Below are positions 31,988 through 43,248 of a DNA stretch of 64,000 bases, piece by piece. A program made the position numbers and the translations under genes. The notes under the pieces were generated by a model that saw nothing but the letters and a program-made list of their open reading frames with translations, was not told the origin of the DNA and did no database searches. Positions within the stretch are counted from its first letter, which is position 1. Each line of letters starts with the position of its first letter. The DNA comes from Asparagopsis taxiformis. Taxonomy: Eukaryota > Rhodophyta > Florideophyceae > Bonnemaisoniales > Bonnemaisoniaceae. The DNA lies in NCBI GenBank assembly GCA_030407315.1, contig JALQPE010000606.1, forward strand, positions 1 to 64,000, in the 5' to 3' direction.

Positions 31988-33247
31988 TCACGCCGGAGAA
32001 AGCGCAGCCACACCTGGCAGATTCTTACCTTCCAACAACTCCAAGCTTGCACCACCACCAGTTGAAACATGCGAAACAGCATCGGCGGCTCCAAACTGCT
32101 TTGCAGCTGTAGCGGTGTCACCTCCACCGATAATGGATACGCAGCCAGCCTTTGTGGCATCCACAACGGCATCCATTACGGACTTGGTACCGGTCGCAAA
32201 CTTTTCAAACTCAAATACGCCGACAGGGCCGTTCCAAACAATGGTCTTCGCTCTCAAGCACACGTCGCGCATCAATTGGCATGTCTTGGGGCCTGCATCG
32301 AGGCCCATCCAGTTGTCTGGAATACCATTCTCAGCATCGGCAACATCGGCATCAGCGTCGGGCGCAAACTTGTCAGCAATTGTGAAATCGATGGGAAAAT
32401 GAAGTTTTACGCCTTTTTCGTTAGCTTTAGCCACAATTTCTTTCGCAATCTTAGCACCCTCCTCATCATAGAGCGATGAACCAATGCTCATTCCATCTAG
32501 AACTTTTTTAAATGTAAAGCTCATTCCACCGCCAATGATCATTTCGTCAACCTTGTCGAGTAGATTGTTAATGAGTAAGATCTTATCCGACACCTTGGAG
32601 CCACCTAGAATACTCAAGAACGGGCGCGCCGGGTTTCCAAGTGCCGCACCGAAATAGTCCAGCTCCTTCTTCATGAGGAAGCCCGCGGCTTTTTGCGGGA
32701 GATCAACGCCTACCATGGATGAATGGGCGCGATGCGCTGTGCCGAAAGCATCGTTCACGTAAACATCAGCCAACTTGCTCAAGCTGGCACGGAAGATCTG
32801 TACATCGGCGGCATCGGCTTTGACTTTGTTCCCGTCTGCATCGACACCCTTCCCTTCCTCTTCGACGTGGAATCTGAGATTCTCCAGCAGGAAAATTGTG
32901 CCCGGCGCAGGATCTGCGCAATTAGCTTCTGTATCTGCACCGACGAAGTCCGGCAGGAAGATAACCGGCTTGGAGAGCTTGGAGGCAAGTAGTTCGGCCA
33001 CGGGTTTCAGTGAAAACTTTGGATTCACCTGGCCGTTGGGGCGACCGAGATGCGATGCAAGTACTACCGACTTGGCTCCATTGTTTAGTGCATAGGTGAT
33101 GGTTGGAATTGCTGCATCAACACGCTGCGTATTTGTAATTGTCGTGCCTGTTTCTTTGTCGAACGGGACGTTGAAGTCAACGCGGATGAAGATGCGTTTT
33201 CCCGAGAGTGAGACAGATTCAATGCTGAGTTTGTCGGAGACGTTCAT
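31988..33247 (-). CDS. PGK: Phosphoglycerate kinase
   Basis: This 419-aa enzyme converts 1,3-bisphosphoglycerate and ADP to 3-phosphoglycerate and ATP in glycolysis. The start at 33247 gives the family N-terminus ([27 protein letters not shown]). Other signatures are [11 protein letters not shown] (substrate binding), [25 protein letters not shown], the hinge and nucleotide site [24 protein letters not shown], and the Gly-rich [11 protein letters not shown]. No transit peptide is seen from this start, which favours the cytosolic enzyme. The frame is open 84 nt further upstream but without a typical start context. No intron. Confidence 0.95.
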   Translation of the reverse strand: MNVSDKLSIESVSLSGKRIFIRVDFNVPFDKETGTTITNTQRVDAAIPTITYALNNGAKSVVLASHLGRPNGQVNPKFSLKPVAELLASKLSKPVIFLPDFVGADTEANCADPAPGTIFLLENLRFHVEEEGKGVDADGNKVKADAADVQIFRASLSKLADVYVNDAFGTAHRAHSSMVGVDLPQKAAGFLMKKELDYFGAALGNPARPFLSILGGSKVSDKILLINNLLDKVDEMIIGGGMSFTFKKVLDGMSIGSSLYDEEGAKIAKEIVAKANEKGVKLHFPIDFTIADKFAPDADADVADAENGIPDNWMGLDAGPKTCQLMRDVCLRAKTIVWNGPVGVFEFEKFATGTKSVMDAVVDATKAGCVSIIGGGDTATAAKQFGAADAVSHVSTGGGASLELLEGKNLPGVAALSPA

Positions 33248-33649
33248 GGTGGGGATGACAATGTACGTTTGTAGAGCGATGGGGATGCGCGGCGGTGAGA
33301 TAGAATCATTGTTTCGTGAAGCCGAGAGCACTGTAGACCTGTTGGCACAAGGCGACAGTGCGCCATCTCATAATACATATCAGCGAATAAGATTAGGATC
33401 GGGAAACGTTAAATTTAATTCGTTTTAAACTCACGGAGCTTGGTCTGTTTGTCCAATCAAACGAATCCAAGTAGATCTTTTGTATCTTCATTCGATGTTG
33501 ACTGAGTGACAGTAATTTCCATGGCGTACACTCTGAATCTATTCTGTCATCGGTCTCACCACCAATCGCGTCTGCATCCATCCCACGTCCGCAGAACAAA
33601 GTCCCCGCAGAGACAACCCGATCATTCTCGCCACCCGCATCATCACAAA
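33248..33649. promoter_or_regulatory. Shared divergent promoter region of PGK and GRASP
   Basis: The 402 bp between two divergent starts must hold both promoters. No TATA box or other element stands out. Confidence 0.45.
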
Positions 33650-34534
33650 ATGGGACAGGAGCAGAGCACCGAAGCTGAAAATTTCCAAGTCTCGAAAGAC
33701 CAATTTGATTCTGAAACTGCCCGCCAACCTTACGATGAAACATCCACTGACTTTCAAAATTTATCGGGCTACCGCGTAATGAAGGTGTTCCAGGGTAGTC
33801 CCGCCTCGCGTTCCGGTCTGGCACCTTTCGAGGACTTTGTAGTTGCTGTCAATGGCGTGCTCGTAGATAGCGATAACGCCTCATTGGCAAACGTTCTGCG
33901 CGATAATGAAGGGAAGGAAGTCGCACTCGTGGTATGGAATTGTGTTGATTCCGCACATCGAGATGTTGCATTGCGCCCCGTGAAGTGGAATGGGCCTGGA
34001 TTGTTGGGCGCTGCAGTTAGGCATGAGCCTATTCGGGGTGCCGCAGATCACGTTCAGAGAGTTATTGATGTTTTACCTGCAAGTCCAGCCGATGATGCTG
34101 GATTGGTACCTAGCACTGATTTCATTGTGGGCACACCAGCTGAAGTGTTTAAGAAGGAGAGTGATTTTTCAAAGCTGGTATGTTCCCAGTTGCGTAGCAT
34201 GCGCTTATGTACCGGCCAGTTTGACAAAGTTTAGCGTTTGTACTAACCTTGCCGTGCCATGAATGCAGATTTCTGACGCATTGCAGAGAAATACTCCGGC
34301 CAGTCTCATGGTGTATTCCACTGCGACTAGCAGAGTGGTATGTGGATGAATCAAGTTGATGAGCGCGACGCTTTTATACAATTGTTAACTAACTATATTA
34401 TCTGTATGCATCTCTGCAACTGTGCTCAGAGAAACGTGGAGATCAAACCAAACAGAAACTGGGGCGGTGAGGGGTCATTGGGATGTGAGCTTGCGACTGG
34501 TCTGCTTCATCGTATAACGCGTGCTTCTTCATGA
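33650..34534 (+). CDS. Golgi reassembly stacking protein (GRASP55/65 family), two introns
   Basis: GRASP proteins tether Golgi cisternae and act in unconventional secretion. Exons are 33650-34177, 34269-34337 and 34430-34534 (702 nt, 233 aa); donors are both GTATGT and acceptors ATGCAG and GCTCAG. The protein starts MGQEQS, where Gly2 is a likely myristoylation site as in the family. PDZ1 covers about residues 35-120 ([18 protein letters not shown]...FVVAVNG). PDZ2 begins near [16 protein letters not shown] and runs through ...[12 protein letters not shown]. The last exon supplies the conserved [14 protein letters not shown]...GLLHRI end of the GRASP domain. The Pro/Ser-rich C-terminal tail of animal GRASPs is absent, so this is a minimal form. 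Confidence 0.88.
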
Positions 34535-34589
34535 TTGGGGTTGTTGCACATTTTGCTGGGAAAGCTGCCGAGTGTCTATGTTACATTTC

Positions 34590-37500
34590 TTATCGGAAGC
34601 GCACCGTAACTGTTTTCGGCTCAAGTGTCTTGCCGTTCTGCAAACGCTTTGAATGGAATCCATCTTCTATTTCATCCTCGATGCTTTCTTCAACTTGATC
34701 CTCCCCGCCATTCAGTGGCTGCCAATCGGGCTGATTCGTTGCCATCTCACCATCTGATTCATTCTCAATTATACCTATTCCAAAATGAAGCGTTTCATCG
34801 TTGTCTGCGGCCGGAAGTGCAAGTTTGGGGAGTGATTTGAGGGCACGTACTCCAATTGCTTTTGCAAACTTTTGGTTGCTCTTTGTGAGCATATCACAGT
34901 ACATCATCAATCGTGGAATTACTCTTCGAGCTCTGCTTACTGCGCTCGATGGCGTTGACGCCGCACGTTTTCGCTTTTGCTTTGCATACCCGGGTACTTT
35001 TCTTGTGCCACTTTTCGCAGCTCCCTCTACCGCGACAGTATCCACTCCAGAATTTGATGGCTGCATCTTGATTGCAGTGGCTAGATCTGAACACTTTTGC
35101 GCAGATTCAGCGGCTATTCCGACAAGTTGCCGAAAACGCTCGAAGCTTGCATCGCGTAGTAATGATACATCAGTGCTTTCGTTTGTATACCATGCCAAGG
35201 TTTCTTCTATTCGTAGGCGACCAAGCTGTAAAGCGCAAATAGCGGTTGTAGCTATGTTGTAGTCAAATTCATCTGCGGTAGCTGCAGAGCCCGAATGCGA
35301 CTCTTTCCGAGTACTTTGCAGAGCCTTCCGATTTTTCAAGAACAACTTGAGTACTCCACAAAAGAGGCGAAATGACGCCAGAATAGGTAGAAACAGGTTT
35401 GTATCTTCACATTCACAATCTTCAACAGTGTACGTCTCCGCAATTGTGTATTTCTCCAACGCAATAGTAACCAGCTGCAGCAAAGTCTCGATGATTATCC
35501 GAAATCCAATCATGTCAAACAGAATGTCGCATTTTTCAAAACTGCTCCTGGACGCCGGAGTCTTCTCTTGTCCACTACGGGACATGCGAGCTTTGAAAGA
35601 TCTATCTTTCTCAGCATCTATCTCTTCCTCAAACATTGGATCGCCTCGAGACATAACCTGCGACATTTCCTTGACCCATCCACATGCTTCCAGTAGCGCG
35701 TCTGGGATATACATGCCGCCGAATAATGTGATGAGACGGTATTTCTCGATGAGGCCATCTTTCAATCTTGATGATTTCACTTGAATATCAATCCAAGGAG
35801 CCGCATCGCTGCATCCGTCCCGGCCGCATGGTTGAGAGCTGTACCCTTCAGTATTGGTGTCGATACGTCGTCGATGCGAGATCCAGTCAGCAAAATTATT
35901 CTGAAGCAGTTGTGTAACATCTCCCGTTCTCCATAGTCTTTTCCCGTCGTACTCATACACTGTTGAGAGAGATTTTAGAGCCAAACTTCGGGCACCTGTT
36001 TTGCGGAACCACCCAAGTTCGGATATGACATTCACAGTTTCAACTGCCATGATGGCGACGACTACATCAATTGAGTTCATTGCAATCCAATGCAGAACAG
36101 CAAGAGCTTTTGATGGCTTTTCTTTCATTGAGTCTTCAGGGAGAATATCACTGAAATCCTTCAATTGTTCTTTCGGAATGTTCACATTGATTGCATCATC
36201 CATTTCTTTCATGAAAGCACCAACCGCTGCATCTTCTCTCAATCTCAATGCTCCTAAAGAGAAGTTTTCTTTGTCATTCTTTGACATGAAGACAACTGTA
36301 CATCTAAGAATTGTTCCTAGACAACTTAGACATGTTCCAGCAACTGTGACCATATCAGAGAGAATATCTTCTCTGTTAGAAGCTTGGCGAGCGCCTCTCG
36401 CCGTTGCAACGTACGTGGCTGCTCGGTCCAACAACAATGCTGCAAACAGTGGAGAATGAACAATATCTCCAGCTTCAGCACGCCGCTGGCTCGTTGCCCT
36501 CTCCACTCCGGCCGCTTCATAAACGATGAATCTTGAGTAGTCTTCGTTACTTGAATCTCGTGCAGGACTCTCATGTGACCATAGAAGAGAACCCGTAACC
36601 TGGTTACTATCATCACCGCATTCTCGCTCATCTGAGAATGCACCATCACTCTCTTCCCCAAGGAAGTAGTCTTGTAAGTCATGATTTATACTCTTCTTGT
36701 CGTTGAGAAGTGGAAATTTGGCGGAATCTTTGGGAAACGCCGTGGTGTCAAGTTCAACGCGGTCTGGCTCATTAGAATCTTCAAACTTATTCACTTCCGG
36801 GTCAAGACCTTCTGTGATCTTGAACGCCTTCACTAGACGGACAAGTTGGCGAAGCAATAGTTTATCAATGCGGACCAGTTCTACATCCCTCTTGCATCCC
36901 GATTGCTCATCACATAGACTTTCCAGGACAGGTTCATCTGGTACTGCTACAAGAGATGACACTACTGTTGCAAGGGTAAACTGCGGGAATATGGAAAATG
37001 CAGAATGAAGTTGTTTAGATGAAGCTGGGGATGCGTCCTCAGAAAGATAGACGCTTCTGAGAATAGCCATCGCGACATCTGTAACCTTCTCAATAGATTT
37101 TCTTTCCAAATTGCGTGAACCTTTCCGAGTTTCTTTTCCACTTTTGACACCTTGTTGAAGAGTAAGAACCCTCATTCCGAGAAATAATGCGTTGAACATT
37201 CGATCAAATTCCGTTAAGCGCTCTAAAAGAGGTTGTAGAGGATGTCTGCTGTCTCGGGTTTTGCGTGTTGCAAGGGCCCTTTCGCAAAACAGCAAATCGC
37301 AGCACGACAGATTCAATAAACCAACAAGCGATGCCATACCTGTAGCGAATGAAAGCACTGCTGTGGTAATATCATCAACTTTTGTTTCAAGTAACTCGTC
37401 GGGAATTTCTATATCCTGTGCTGGGTCGGGGCGATTGCGTTTCCAGCGAGTGAAATTGTGACTGCTGCCATCGGCAACATGATAAAGAGACAAACAGACA

Positions 37501-39035
37501 ACGGGGACAAGAACAAGGACTTGTTGCATGGCAGGTATGATGTCTCTGGCATTTTCATGCGTCGAGGCTAATTTCAGACAAACTGCAGCTGGGATGAGGT
37601 CTGCGACTGCCGCCGGAGATTGATGCCAGATAAGGGCGATATCTACACTGAGTGTGTCTGTTCCATCCTCACTGATGGGAAGCATGTCTGGGGGGCACTG
37701 TTCAGTGATACGTGTCAAGTACTTGTTGATTTGAAGACGATGTAGAGCATCACGCAAGCATGCGCTGGCAGCAAGCTGGGTGAATGCCACCGTGAGAGGG
37801 TCGGATGGTGCACCACTAATGGAACTGTCTATAATAGCTAGTAGTTCTCGGGCAGCTCGGTGTGATGCACGAAGCACGATTTGCTTTGACAACGCTATTG
37901 CGCGCGCTTGATCAGATTCGAAGCCAAAGATCAAACCCTTCCTTATGACTATAAACATGTCTGACCAAACCTGAGAGTCCTCGCCCGACACATCGTTGTC
38001 AACATGGAGAACTTGCGACACGGCAATGGACGCATTGCGGATCGGAGCATCGCGACGGAGGAGACGAGCGCGGATCGGAATGAGACGGGTGAGAATAGCA
38101 GTGGCAGGGAGGGATGATGCAAGCCACGGGGAGGATAAATCGGATACAATGCCAGGAAGTGCCTCGGGGCACGCACGAACAAGCGCTTCAATGAGATGGG
38201 CGACATGCAGGACATCCTCAACATAACACATTTGATGTAAGGTCTGCACGATAGTATATACAATAAAGGTGACACCATCGGGCGCTTCTCTCAATGACGC
38301 GGCCGCAGCAGGAATGGTTGCTACGAGGGCAGGCACATCACGCAAAAGGGCACCAGAAGATACAGCAGCTCGAAGAGAAGCAGAAACTTGTTTTCGGAGT
38401 TGACGAAGACGCGGGGCTGTCCAGACGATGAGATCAGTCCATAGAACGGTGCGAGTACGGGGACGTTCTCGGAGGCATTTGCCAAGGGGTGTATGAGCGC
38501 GAGCGGAATCGGATAGGATCGAAGCCACGCGGGAAATGGCCCGCGGCGCAAGAGGACGGGTAAGAGCGTGGCGAGCGGCGGATACTGCCCAACGTGCTGT
38601 GGCGGCTGAGAGGGCGGAGCGAAAGAGTTGTTGGAGAACGATTGGGACGTCCTCGTCGTCGACAACAGAAAGGGCGAAGCGCAGGGTGGCGCGTGTGTGA
38701 AGTTTGTGAGCTGGAGACAATGGAAGTTGACTGAGGGCTTTGATGATTGGTACGAGCAATGTTCTATCGGAAGACAGGAGTGCGGAAAAGGTTTCGACTG
38801 CAGATGTCACTGTGGCAGCATCTGCAGATATGATGGATGGGATGTGGGCGATGGTAGGCCTGGGGTGGATCTGCAAGAGCTCGAGCGCAGCTGTTGTGGT
38901 CGACGGGTGCGGGGAAAGCATTTGAAGCGAAATTTGATCGAGGATTTTGGCGGCATCTCGGATGGAAGATTCTTGAGCTTGCTGCAACAATGTGAGGAGA
39001 GCTTGAGTGGAAAGGATCTCGGCTGGCGGCGGCAT
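34590..39035 (-). CDS. Large alpha-solenoid protein, probable FANCI (Fanconi anaemia group I) homologue
   Basis: This is a single 1481-codon frame without introns. The protein is alpha-helical throughout. Around residues 340-410 a segment with VWSDMFIVIRKGLIFGFESDQ resembles the FANCI region with ILVLRKAMF...LDARKSA. Near residues 1380-1410 RARRVIPRLMMYCDMLTKSNQ resembles the FANCI C-terminal helix with TIPKLIF. The tail is acidic (VEESIEDEIEDGF) and preceded by Lys/Arg-rich KQKRKRAAS, a likely nuclear signal. FANCI pairs with FANCD2 as a DNA clamp in interstrand crosslink repair. The match is from memory of short segments only, and FANCD2 or another solenoid protein is possible. It shares a 201-bp divergent promoter with the next gene. 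Confidence 0.5.
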   Translation of the reverse strand: MPPPAEILSTQALLTLLQQAQESSIRDAAKILDQISLQMLSPHPSTTTAALELLQIHPRPTIAHIPSIISADAATVTSAVETFSALLSSDRTLLVPIIKALSQLPLSPAHKLHTRATLRFALSVVDDEDVPIVLQQLFRSALSAATARWAVSAARHALTRPLAPRAISRVASILSDSARAHTPLGKCLRERPRTRTVLWTDLIVWTAPRLRQLRKQVSASLRAAVSSGALLRDVPALVATIPAAAASLREAPDGVTFIVYTIVQTLHQMCYVEDVLHVAHLIEALVRACPEALPGIVSDLSSPWLASSLPATAILTRLIPIRARLLRRDAPIRNASIAVSQVLHVDNDVSGEDSQVWSDMFIVIRKGLIFGFESDQARAIALSKQIVLRASHRAARELLAIIDSSISGAPSDPLTVAFTQLAASACLRDALHRLQINKYLTRITEQCPPDMLPISEDGTDTLSVDIALIWHQSPAAVADLIPAAVCLKLASTHENARDIIPAMQQVLVLVPVVCLSLYHVADGSSHNFTRWKRNRPDPAQDIEIPDELLETKVDDITTAVLSFATGMASLVGLLNLSCCDLLFCERALATRKTRDSRHPLQPLLERLTEFDRMFNALFLGMRVLTLQQGVKSGKETRKGSRNLERKSIEKVTDVAMAILRSVYLSEDASPASSKQLHSAFSIFPQFTLATVVSSLVAVPDEPVLESLCDEQSGCKRDVELVRIDKLLLRQLVRLVKAFKITEGLDPEVNKFEDSNEPDRVELDTTAFPKDSAKFPLLNDKKSINHDLQDYFLGEESDGAFSDERECGDDSNQVTGSLLWSHESPARDSSNEDYSRFIVYEAAGVERATSQRRAEAGDIVHSPLFAALLLDRAATYVATARGARQASNREDILSDMVTVAGTCLSCLGTILRCTVVFMSKNDKENFSLGALRLREDAAVGAFMKEMDDAINVNIPKEQLKDFSDILPEDSMKEKPSKALAVLHWIAMNSIDVVVAIMAVETVNVISELGWFRKTGARSLALKSLSTVYEYDGKRLWRTGDVTQLLQNNFADWISHRRRIDTNTEGYSSQPCGRDGCSDAAPWIDIQVKSSRLKDGLIEKYRLITLFGGMYIPDALLEACGWVKEMSQVMSRGDPMFEEEIDAEKDRSFKARMSRSGQEKTPASRSSFEKCDILFDMIGFRIIIETLLQLVTIALEKYTIAETYTVEDCECEDTNLFLPILASFRLFCGVLKLFLKNRKALQSTRKESHSGSAATADEFDYNIATTAICALQLGRLRIEETLAWYTNESTDVSLLRDASFERFRQLVGIAAESAQKCSDLATAIKMQPSNSGVDTVAVEGAAKSGTRKVPGYAKQKRKRAASTPSSAVSRARRVIPRLMMYCDMLTKSNQKFAKAIGVRALKSLPKLALPAADNDETLHFGIGIIENESDGEMATNQPDWQPLNGGEDQVEESIEDEIEDGFHSKRLQNGKTLEPKTVTVRFR

Positions 39036-39236
39036 GTTGCATGACTTTGGGAGGGATGCGTACCAGGGAGCGAGTGGCCTGCATACAGATGTGTATTTGG
39101 CGCCAAATACATCGAGTTGTTCCAGCCAATTTCACACAATTTTTTATTGCTGTTGCAAGCTTTCCGCGATGAATCTTTTCGTGTTGTAGTCGGGAGCGAG
39201 CTGAGCTAAGCTTGCTACTTTGAGTGTATCCTCACA
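39036..39236. promoter_or_regulatory. Shared divergent promoter region (201 bp)
   Basis: The start codons of two very large genes face away from each other across 201 bp. The near-palindrome TTGGCGCCAA (about 39099-39108) is a perfect 10-bp palindrome and matches the general TTGGCGC form of E2F-type sites; that reading is an inference. Confidence 0.45.
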
Positions 39237-42200
39237 ATGTCCGCCCCCCATTCTTCGCAACCTTCGAAACCACCTCGCACGGCACCCGTTCCACCAGGAA
39301 ATACAGGTACGCATTGGACTGGACCCAACACATACCTTTTGTCTCAAATTGAGCGCGCCAACTACATCACCGCTTCACGAAACCGCTTTTCGCCCACATC
39401 GGCCAATCTCGCCACTCAATTGCAGCGACTCGTGCACTTCGAGGGCAACCGACCACCCAACCGTAAAATCCTCCTCACGCTTCGTCTCCTCACGTACTAT
39501 CCGCCATGCCCCGACCTGTTGCAAGACCTCATCCTGCTCCTCGAGAGCGAAAACACGCATATTTGCCGCTTGGCCCACTATCACATTCGCACATTGGCCC
39601 CAATTAACGACCTTTCCTTGTATCGCGAACTTGTGGAAACGCTCGAACGAGAAGTAATTCGCCCCTCCCCCGCCAGACGCGCTGCAGCGACAAAGACATT
39701 AGCCAAGACATTCATGCCTTCCGACCATGCGCGCGCGACTGACTTTGTCACCGATGTTTTCAACTGCATCGGGGGTGCGCGCGTGAAGGATTCAGAACAA
39801 ATAGAGCGTCGCACCGTTGCCGGTATAGAATTGCCTGGTACGAAGAAAACCAAGCCCGATGCTCGCGAGAAGAATATATTGGGAATCAACACCTCTTTTC
39901 TTTCTAGGAAAGTCGTAGCAGGCGAATCGTACGATGCTCCTCCCGACAAATCCGCAGACGCCCAGCGTACTCGCCCAACGATCGATGACGGAGCAGGCGG
40001 AGTCTTGACAACTGCGCGCGGAAATGCAGAGTTTGTAAAGTCCAAATTCGGCAAAATGCTTCTGGGACACACAGTCTTTTCTGCATTGAGACGGATTACT
40101 CGTGTTGCATCCTCCAAGGTCAGAGTGGAATCCTATTTGTTTGACTCCGGACTCATGTCTATTGTGCCTAGCACTGTCCGTCATTGTATTGCATTGCTAG
40201 AGCTGCGCTCAATTACGTCTCCTGAACCAGTTTCAAGATACCTCGCGCCCCGTCTCCCTCACAAAAATCCTCCTGCGAACAAGAAGCTGCACCTAGAAGA
40301 ACTCGGTGCCCGTGTATATTTCGCTAGATTATTGTCCGCACTAGCGGAGGACCCCGACTTGTCGCAGTTCATTCCCGATGAAGCCCCGAAACAGGCTCAG
40401 CGCGATACAGGTTCAAATCGCGGAAAAATTCAGGACGCGCTCTCCGCAACTACGTACAAGGAGAAAGCTGGAAATTTGTTCAAGTTTCTATTCAACAAAG
40501 AACGCGTAACGGATGTTGTTAGTGTTGCCAAGCGCACAACGTCGTCGGCACTCACCGTTGTGCGACCTCCTCGTCTGCGACGCGATGATCCCCTTGGTGT
40601 GGAGTTTGCGGAAGCGCTCGTCAACTTATTGAAAAATGCCTCTAACCGCGTACTCCTGGAAGTATTGCGTGGTCTGTCGCGTCGCCGCTGGACGACGTGG
40701 TTTGAGTCGCCTTTACCTGCTGCTGCATTATACGATTCGCCAGTGCTGCGGGAAAACGATAATTTTGGTGGCACTGGGGATGCCTGGGGTGTGGATGAAG
40801 AGGATGATGAAGACGACGACAGTGATGATGAGGACGAACTTGGTGCTTACGAGGACGACATCGCTGGTGGCGGTTTGGACGAATCAAATGGGGCAGCGCA
40901 CCCCAAGCCAGATACTGTTGACCCCGATCTTGAGATTGGCAACCCTGACGAAAAGGATACTTGGTTTGCGAGACTGAACAAGCAGCGGAAGGAAAGGCGT
41001 GACACACGAATCGATCAAAACACACCGTTTTATCTGCGAAGAATAGGGCAAGGTACCGTGCCTGCTCTCGAAGTGATTTTGCGAAGGATCTACCGTGATC
41101 TGTTGGAGGATCAGCCCGCTCGTAGATTTGCAGCAACAGATGCCGCTGTTGTTCTCGCCAGAGCAAAGATATATGGTCATTCCCGCTCAGAACATGAGAA
41201 ACTCCGAAGAGCACAGCAGGCAACATTGAGCGTGACGTCTGGCAACAAAAGTAGCCGGTCCCAGGCACTTATTGTAGCCCAACAGGGTTCATCTTATGAA
41301 GAGCCAAGACATCCCCTCGCAGCACTTGTGCGCCCTCTTGCCGAACTTGTTGATGAGGATCCCAACCCTTACGTAAGAGGGCGATCGGCTGTGGCTCTTC
41401 TATTTGTAATAGCGGCAGGAGCAGGACGTACTGTTCCGGAGCCGGAGAATGTGGATGAGCGGGCTAGGGAAGAAGTTGTCGCTAGAAACGCACAGTTGCA
41501 GAAGATTCCTCTCTTGTTACGGTATTTCCGTAACTTTGTAACGCACGAGAATGCGGGCTCTGGGGTTGGCTTGCGACTGATGTCGGAGCTGGTAGACTAC
41601 CTCGTATACGAAATTTTGGATATTGCACCAGAACTGGCACCTTCTGCTGTGGACCTCACTGAGCTGTGGGCAATGACGCATCCAACTGTCGGTGTCTGTG
41701 GACGTCTTGGTGCCATGTGGGAAAAGGTCTTATCAATTGGACAAGGCGAAGTGGTTGGTAAGTCTATCTTCCGTGCTGTAGCGTCCACGCCGCAAACAGA
41801 ACGAGTTGCTTCAGCAGCGGTTATTTTCTTGCGACGTCGCACACTAGACTTATCAGTTATCACTGTTGGTTCATTCAATTTAGCAGGACAAGCAGTACCC
41901 GAACCATTACCGCGAGCAATTGGTGTGGAAATGGAGCGCTTTTTCAGTCTGCTATGGCATGCGGCGCTACTTGGCCCGTCTGCCGAATGTCGAACGTTTG
42001 CTGTTGAAGCGCTCGGTGGTGCTGCGGTGCTGGCGGGCGAGCCGTTCCGCGTTTGTACCTACGAGCGGTTAGTGGAGCTGGTTCGGATGAGGGGCTTTGG
42101 TCTGAAGATCGCTGCAGAACACGTCTTGAATTGTCTGGACATGCTTTATTTCAGTCGTGAGCGTTTCTCAGAAGCGCGCGCACAAAATGGAATTGCAAGA

Positions 42201-43106
42201 GATGGAAGTAATACGTCGAAAAAATGGCTAAAACTGACCTGGAAACTTGCAGCCGAAAGCTCCGCTGCAGCACAAATATTGCTCGGAGTCCCACCGCCGA
42301 ATGGTTGGCAACCTCTTGGACAGTCTGGTGCTGCCGATCTTGAAAACGCAATTCGACAGTTTGGTGATGTGCGAGATAGACACGATGGCAAAAAACTCAA
42401 GGATTCTAGCGTTGCAACCAGTAGTGCGTCCATTGAGCCCGTACTCAACCTCAATCAGAGTAGCCCTTCAGAGAGCAGTGCTCCAAGGAGGGTAGGCTCG
42501 AGAGGGCCTATAGAACCCATGGAAAACGCTGGACTTCTGGCGTATGCTCCCAAGAACTTTGACCGGTACACATCTGGACTGAGACGTTCGTCTCAAAACG
42601 AACACCCAGACGATGTCGATGAATATGGCGCATTCGCTAGGCCGGCACAAACATATAGTAATGCAAGTAACACTCCGAGCGACTCCCTTGGTAGTTCTCG
42701 GCTGCCCAGATCGCGCAGTGATTTAGAGGGAAGCCAACGAAAGGAAAGATCATCGTCACGTTCTAGATCTCCTTCGAGTAGGTTGGGTACTAGACGGGTG
42801 GGTACTACAAGCAGACAGGAACAGGAGGAACAGGAACGTGCAGATTTGGAATTGGCAAAGAAATTGCAAGGAGAATTGAATGGTGAAGAACGAGATGATA
42901 TGTTCGGACAATCTAAGAGTAGTCGTGATCTTGGCAAGGATCTTCGTGATGGCGTCGCTGTTGCATCCGGTGTGGCGGAGAAGCTATGGAAATCAGGATC
43001 CAAGATGACTGCAAAGGCTATAAAGGGAGTTGGAAAGAAAGCCGCAATAGAGAGTCTAAAGGGAAGTGCAAGTGGAAGCCGTCGCAGTACAAATTCGGAG
43101 CGGTGA
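39237..43106 (+). CDS. Unrecognised 1289-aa HEAT/armadillo-like protein with acidic insert
   Basis: One uninterrupted frame starts at the ATG at 39237. Most of the protein reads as helical repeats of the HEAT/armadillo type (ILLTLRLLTYYPPCPDLLQD, ALVRPLAELVDEDPNPYVR with following AVALLFVIAAG). An acidic insert of Asp/Glu lies at about residues 520-550. The region after about 1060 is disordered: Ser/Arg-rich (RSSSRSRSPSSRLGTRR), then a Gln/Glu-rich helix (QEEQERADLELAKKLQGELN) and a basic, Ala/Lys/Gly-rich C-terminal helix. I cannot name it. Adaptin-like or other scaffold solenoids are possible. No introns, like its divergent neighbour. Confidence 0.65.
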   Translation: MSAPHSSQPSKPPRTAPVPPGNTGTHWTGPNTYLLSQIERANYITASRNRFSPTSANLATQLQRLVHFEGNRPPNRKILLTLRLLTYYPPCPDLLQDLILLLESENTHICRLAHYHIRTLAPINDLSLYRELVETLEREVIRPSPARRAAATKTLAKTFMPSDHARATDFVTDVFNCIGGARVKDSEQIERRTVAGIELPGTKKTKPDAREKNILGINTSFLSRKVVAGESYDAPPDKSADAQRTRPTIDDGAGGVLTTARGNAEFVKSKFGKMLLGHTVFSALRRITRVASSKVRVESYLFDSGLMSIVPSTVRHCIALLELRSITSPEPVSRYLAPRLPHKNPPANKKLHLEELGARVYFARLLSALAEDPDLSQFIPDEAPKQAQRDTGSNRGKIQDALSATTYKEKAGNLFKFLFNKERVTDVVSVAKRTTSSALTVVRPPRLRRDDPLGVEFAEALVNLLKNASNRVLLEVLRGLSRRRWTTWFESPLPAAALYDSPVLRENDNFGGTGDAWGVDEEDDEDDDSDDEDELGAYEDDIAGGGLDESNGAAHPKPDTVDPDLEIGNPDEKDTWFARLNKQRKERRDTRIDQNTPFYLRRIGQGTVPALEVILRRIYRDLLEDQPARRFAATDAAVVLARAKIYGHSRSEHEKLRRAQQATLSVTSGNKSSRSQALIVAQQGSSYEEPRHPLAALVRPLAELVDEDPNPYVRGRSAVALLFVIAAGAGRTVPEPENVDERAREEVVARNAQLQKIPLLLRYFRNFVTHENAGSGVGLRLMSELVDYLVYEILDIAPELAPSAVDLTELWAMTHPTVGVCGRLGAMWEKVLSIGQGEVVGKSIFRAVASTPQTERVASAAVIFLRRRTLDLSVITVGSFNLAGQAVPEPLPRAIGVEMERFFSLLWHAALLGPSAECRTFAVEALGGAAVLAGEPFRVCTYERLVELVRMRGFGLKIAAEHVLNCLDMLYFSRERFSEARAQNGIARDGSNTSKKWLKLTWKLAAESSAAAQILLGVPPPNGWQPLGQSGAADLENAIRQFGDVRDRHDGKKLKDSSVATSSASIEPVLNLNQSSPSESSAPRRVGSRGPIEPMENAGLLAYAPKNFDRYTSGLRRSSQNEHPDDVDEYGAFARPAQTYSNASNTPSDSLGSSRLPRSRSDLEGSQRKERSSSRSRSPSSRLGTRRVGTTSRQEQEEQERADLELAKKLQGELNGEERDDMFGQSKSSRDLGKDLRDGVAVASGVAEKLWKSGSKMTAKAIKGVGKKAAIESLKGSASGSRRSTNSER

Positions 43107-43248
43107 TACAACTGCAGTTGTTGAGATGGCTACACCCGATAAGATGATCTTTGGAGAAAAGAAATTGTACAGAGTAAACAGCAGAGTCCTCATAAACTTA
43201 TTGCATAGTGTCCAGAGCCGAGATCGCATAGGTCTGTAGAATCGAAAA

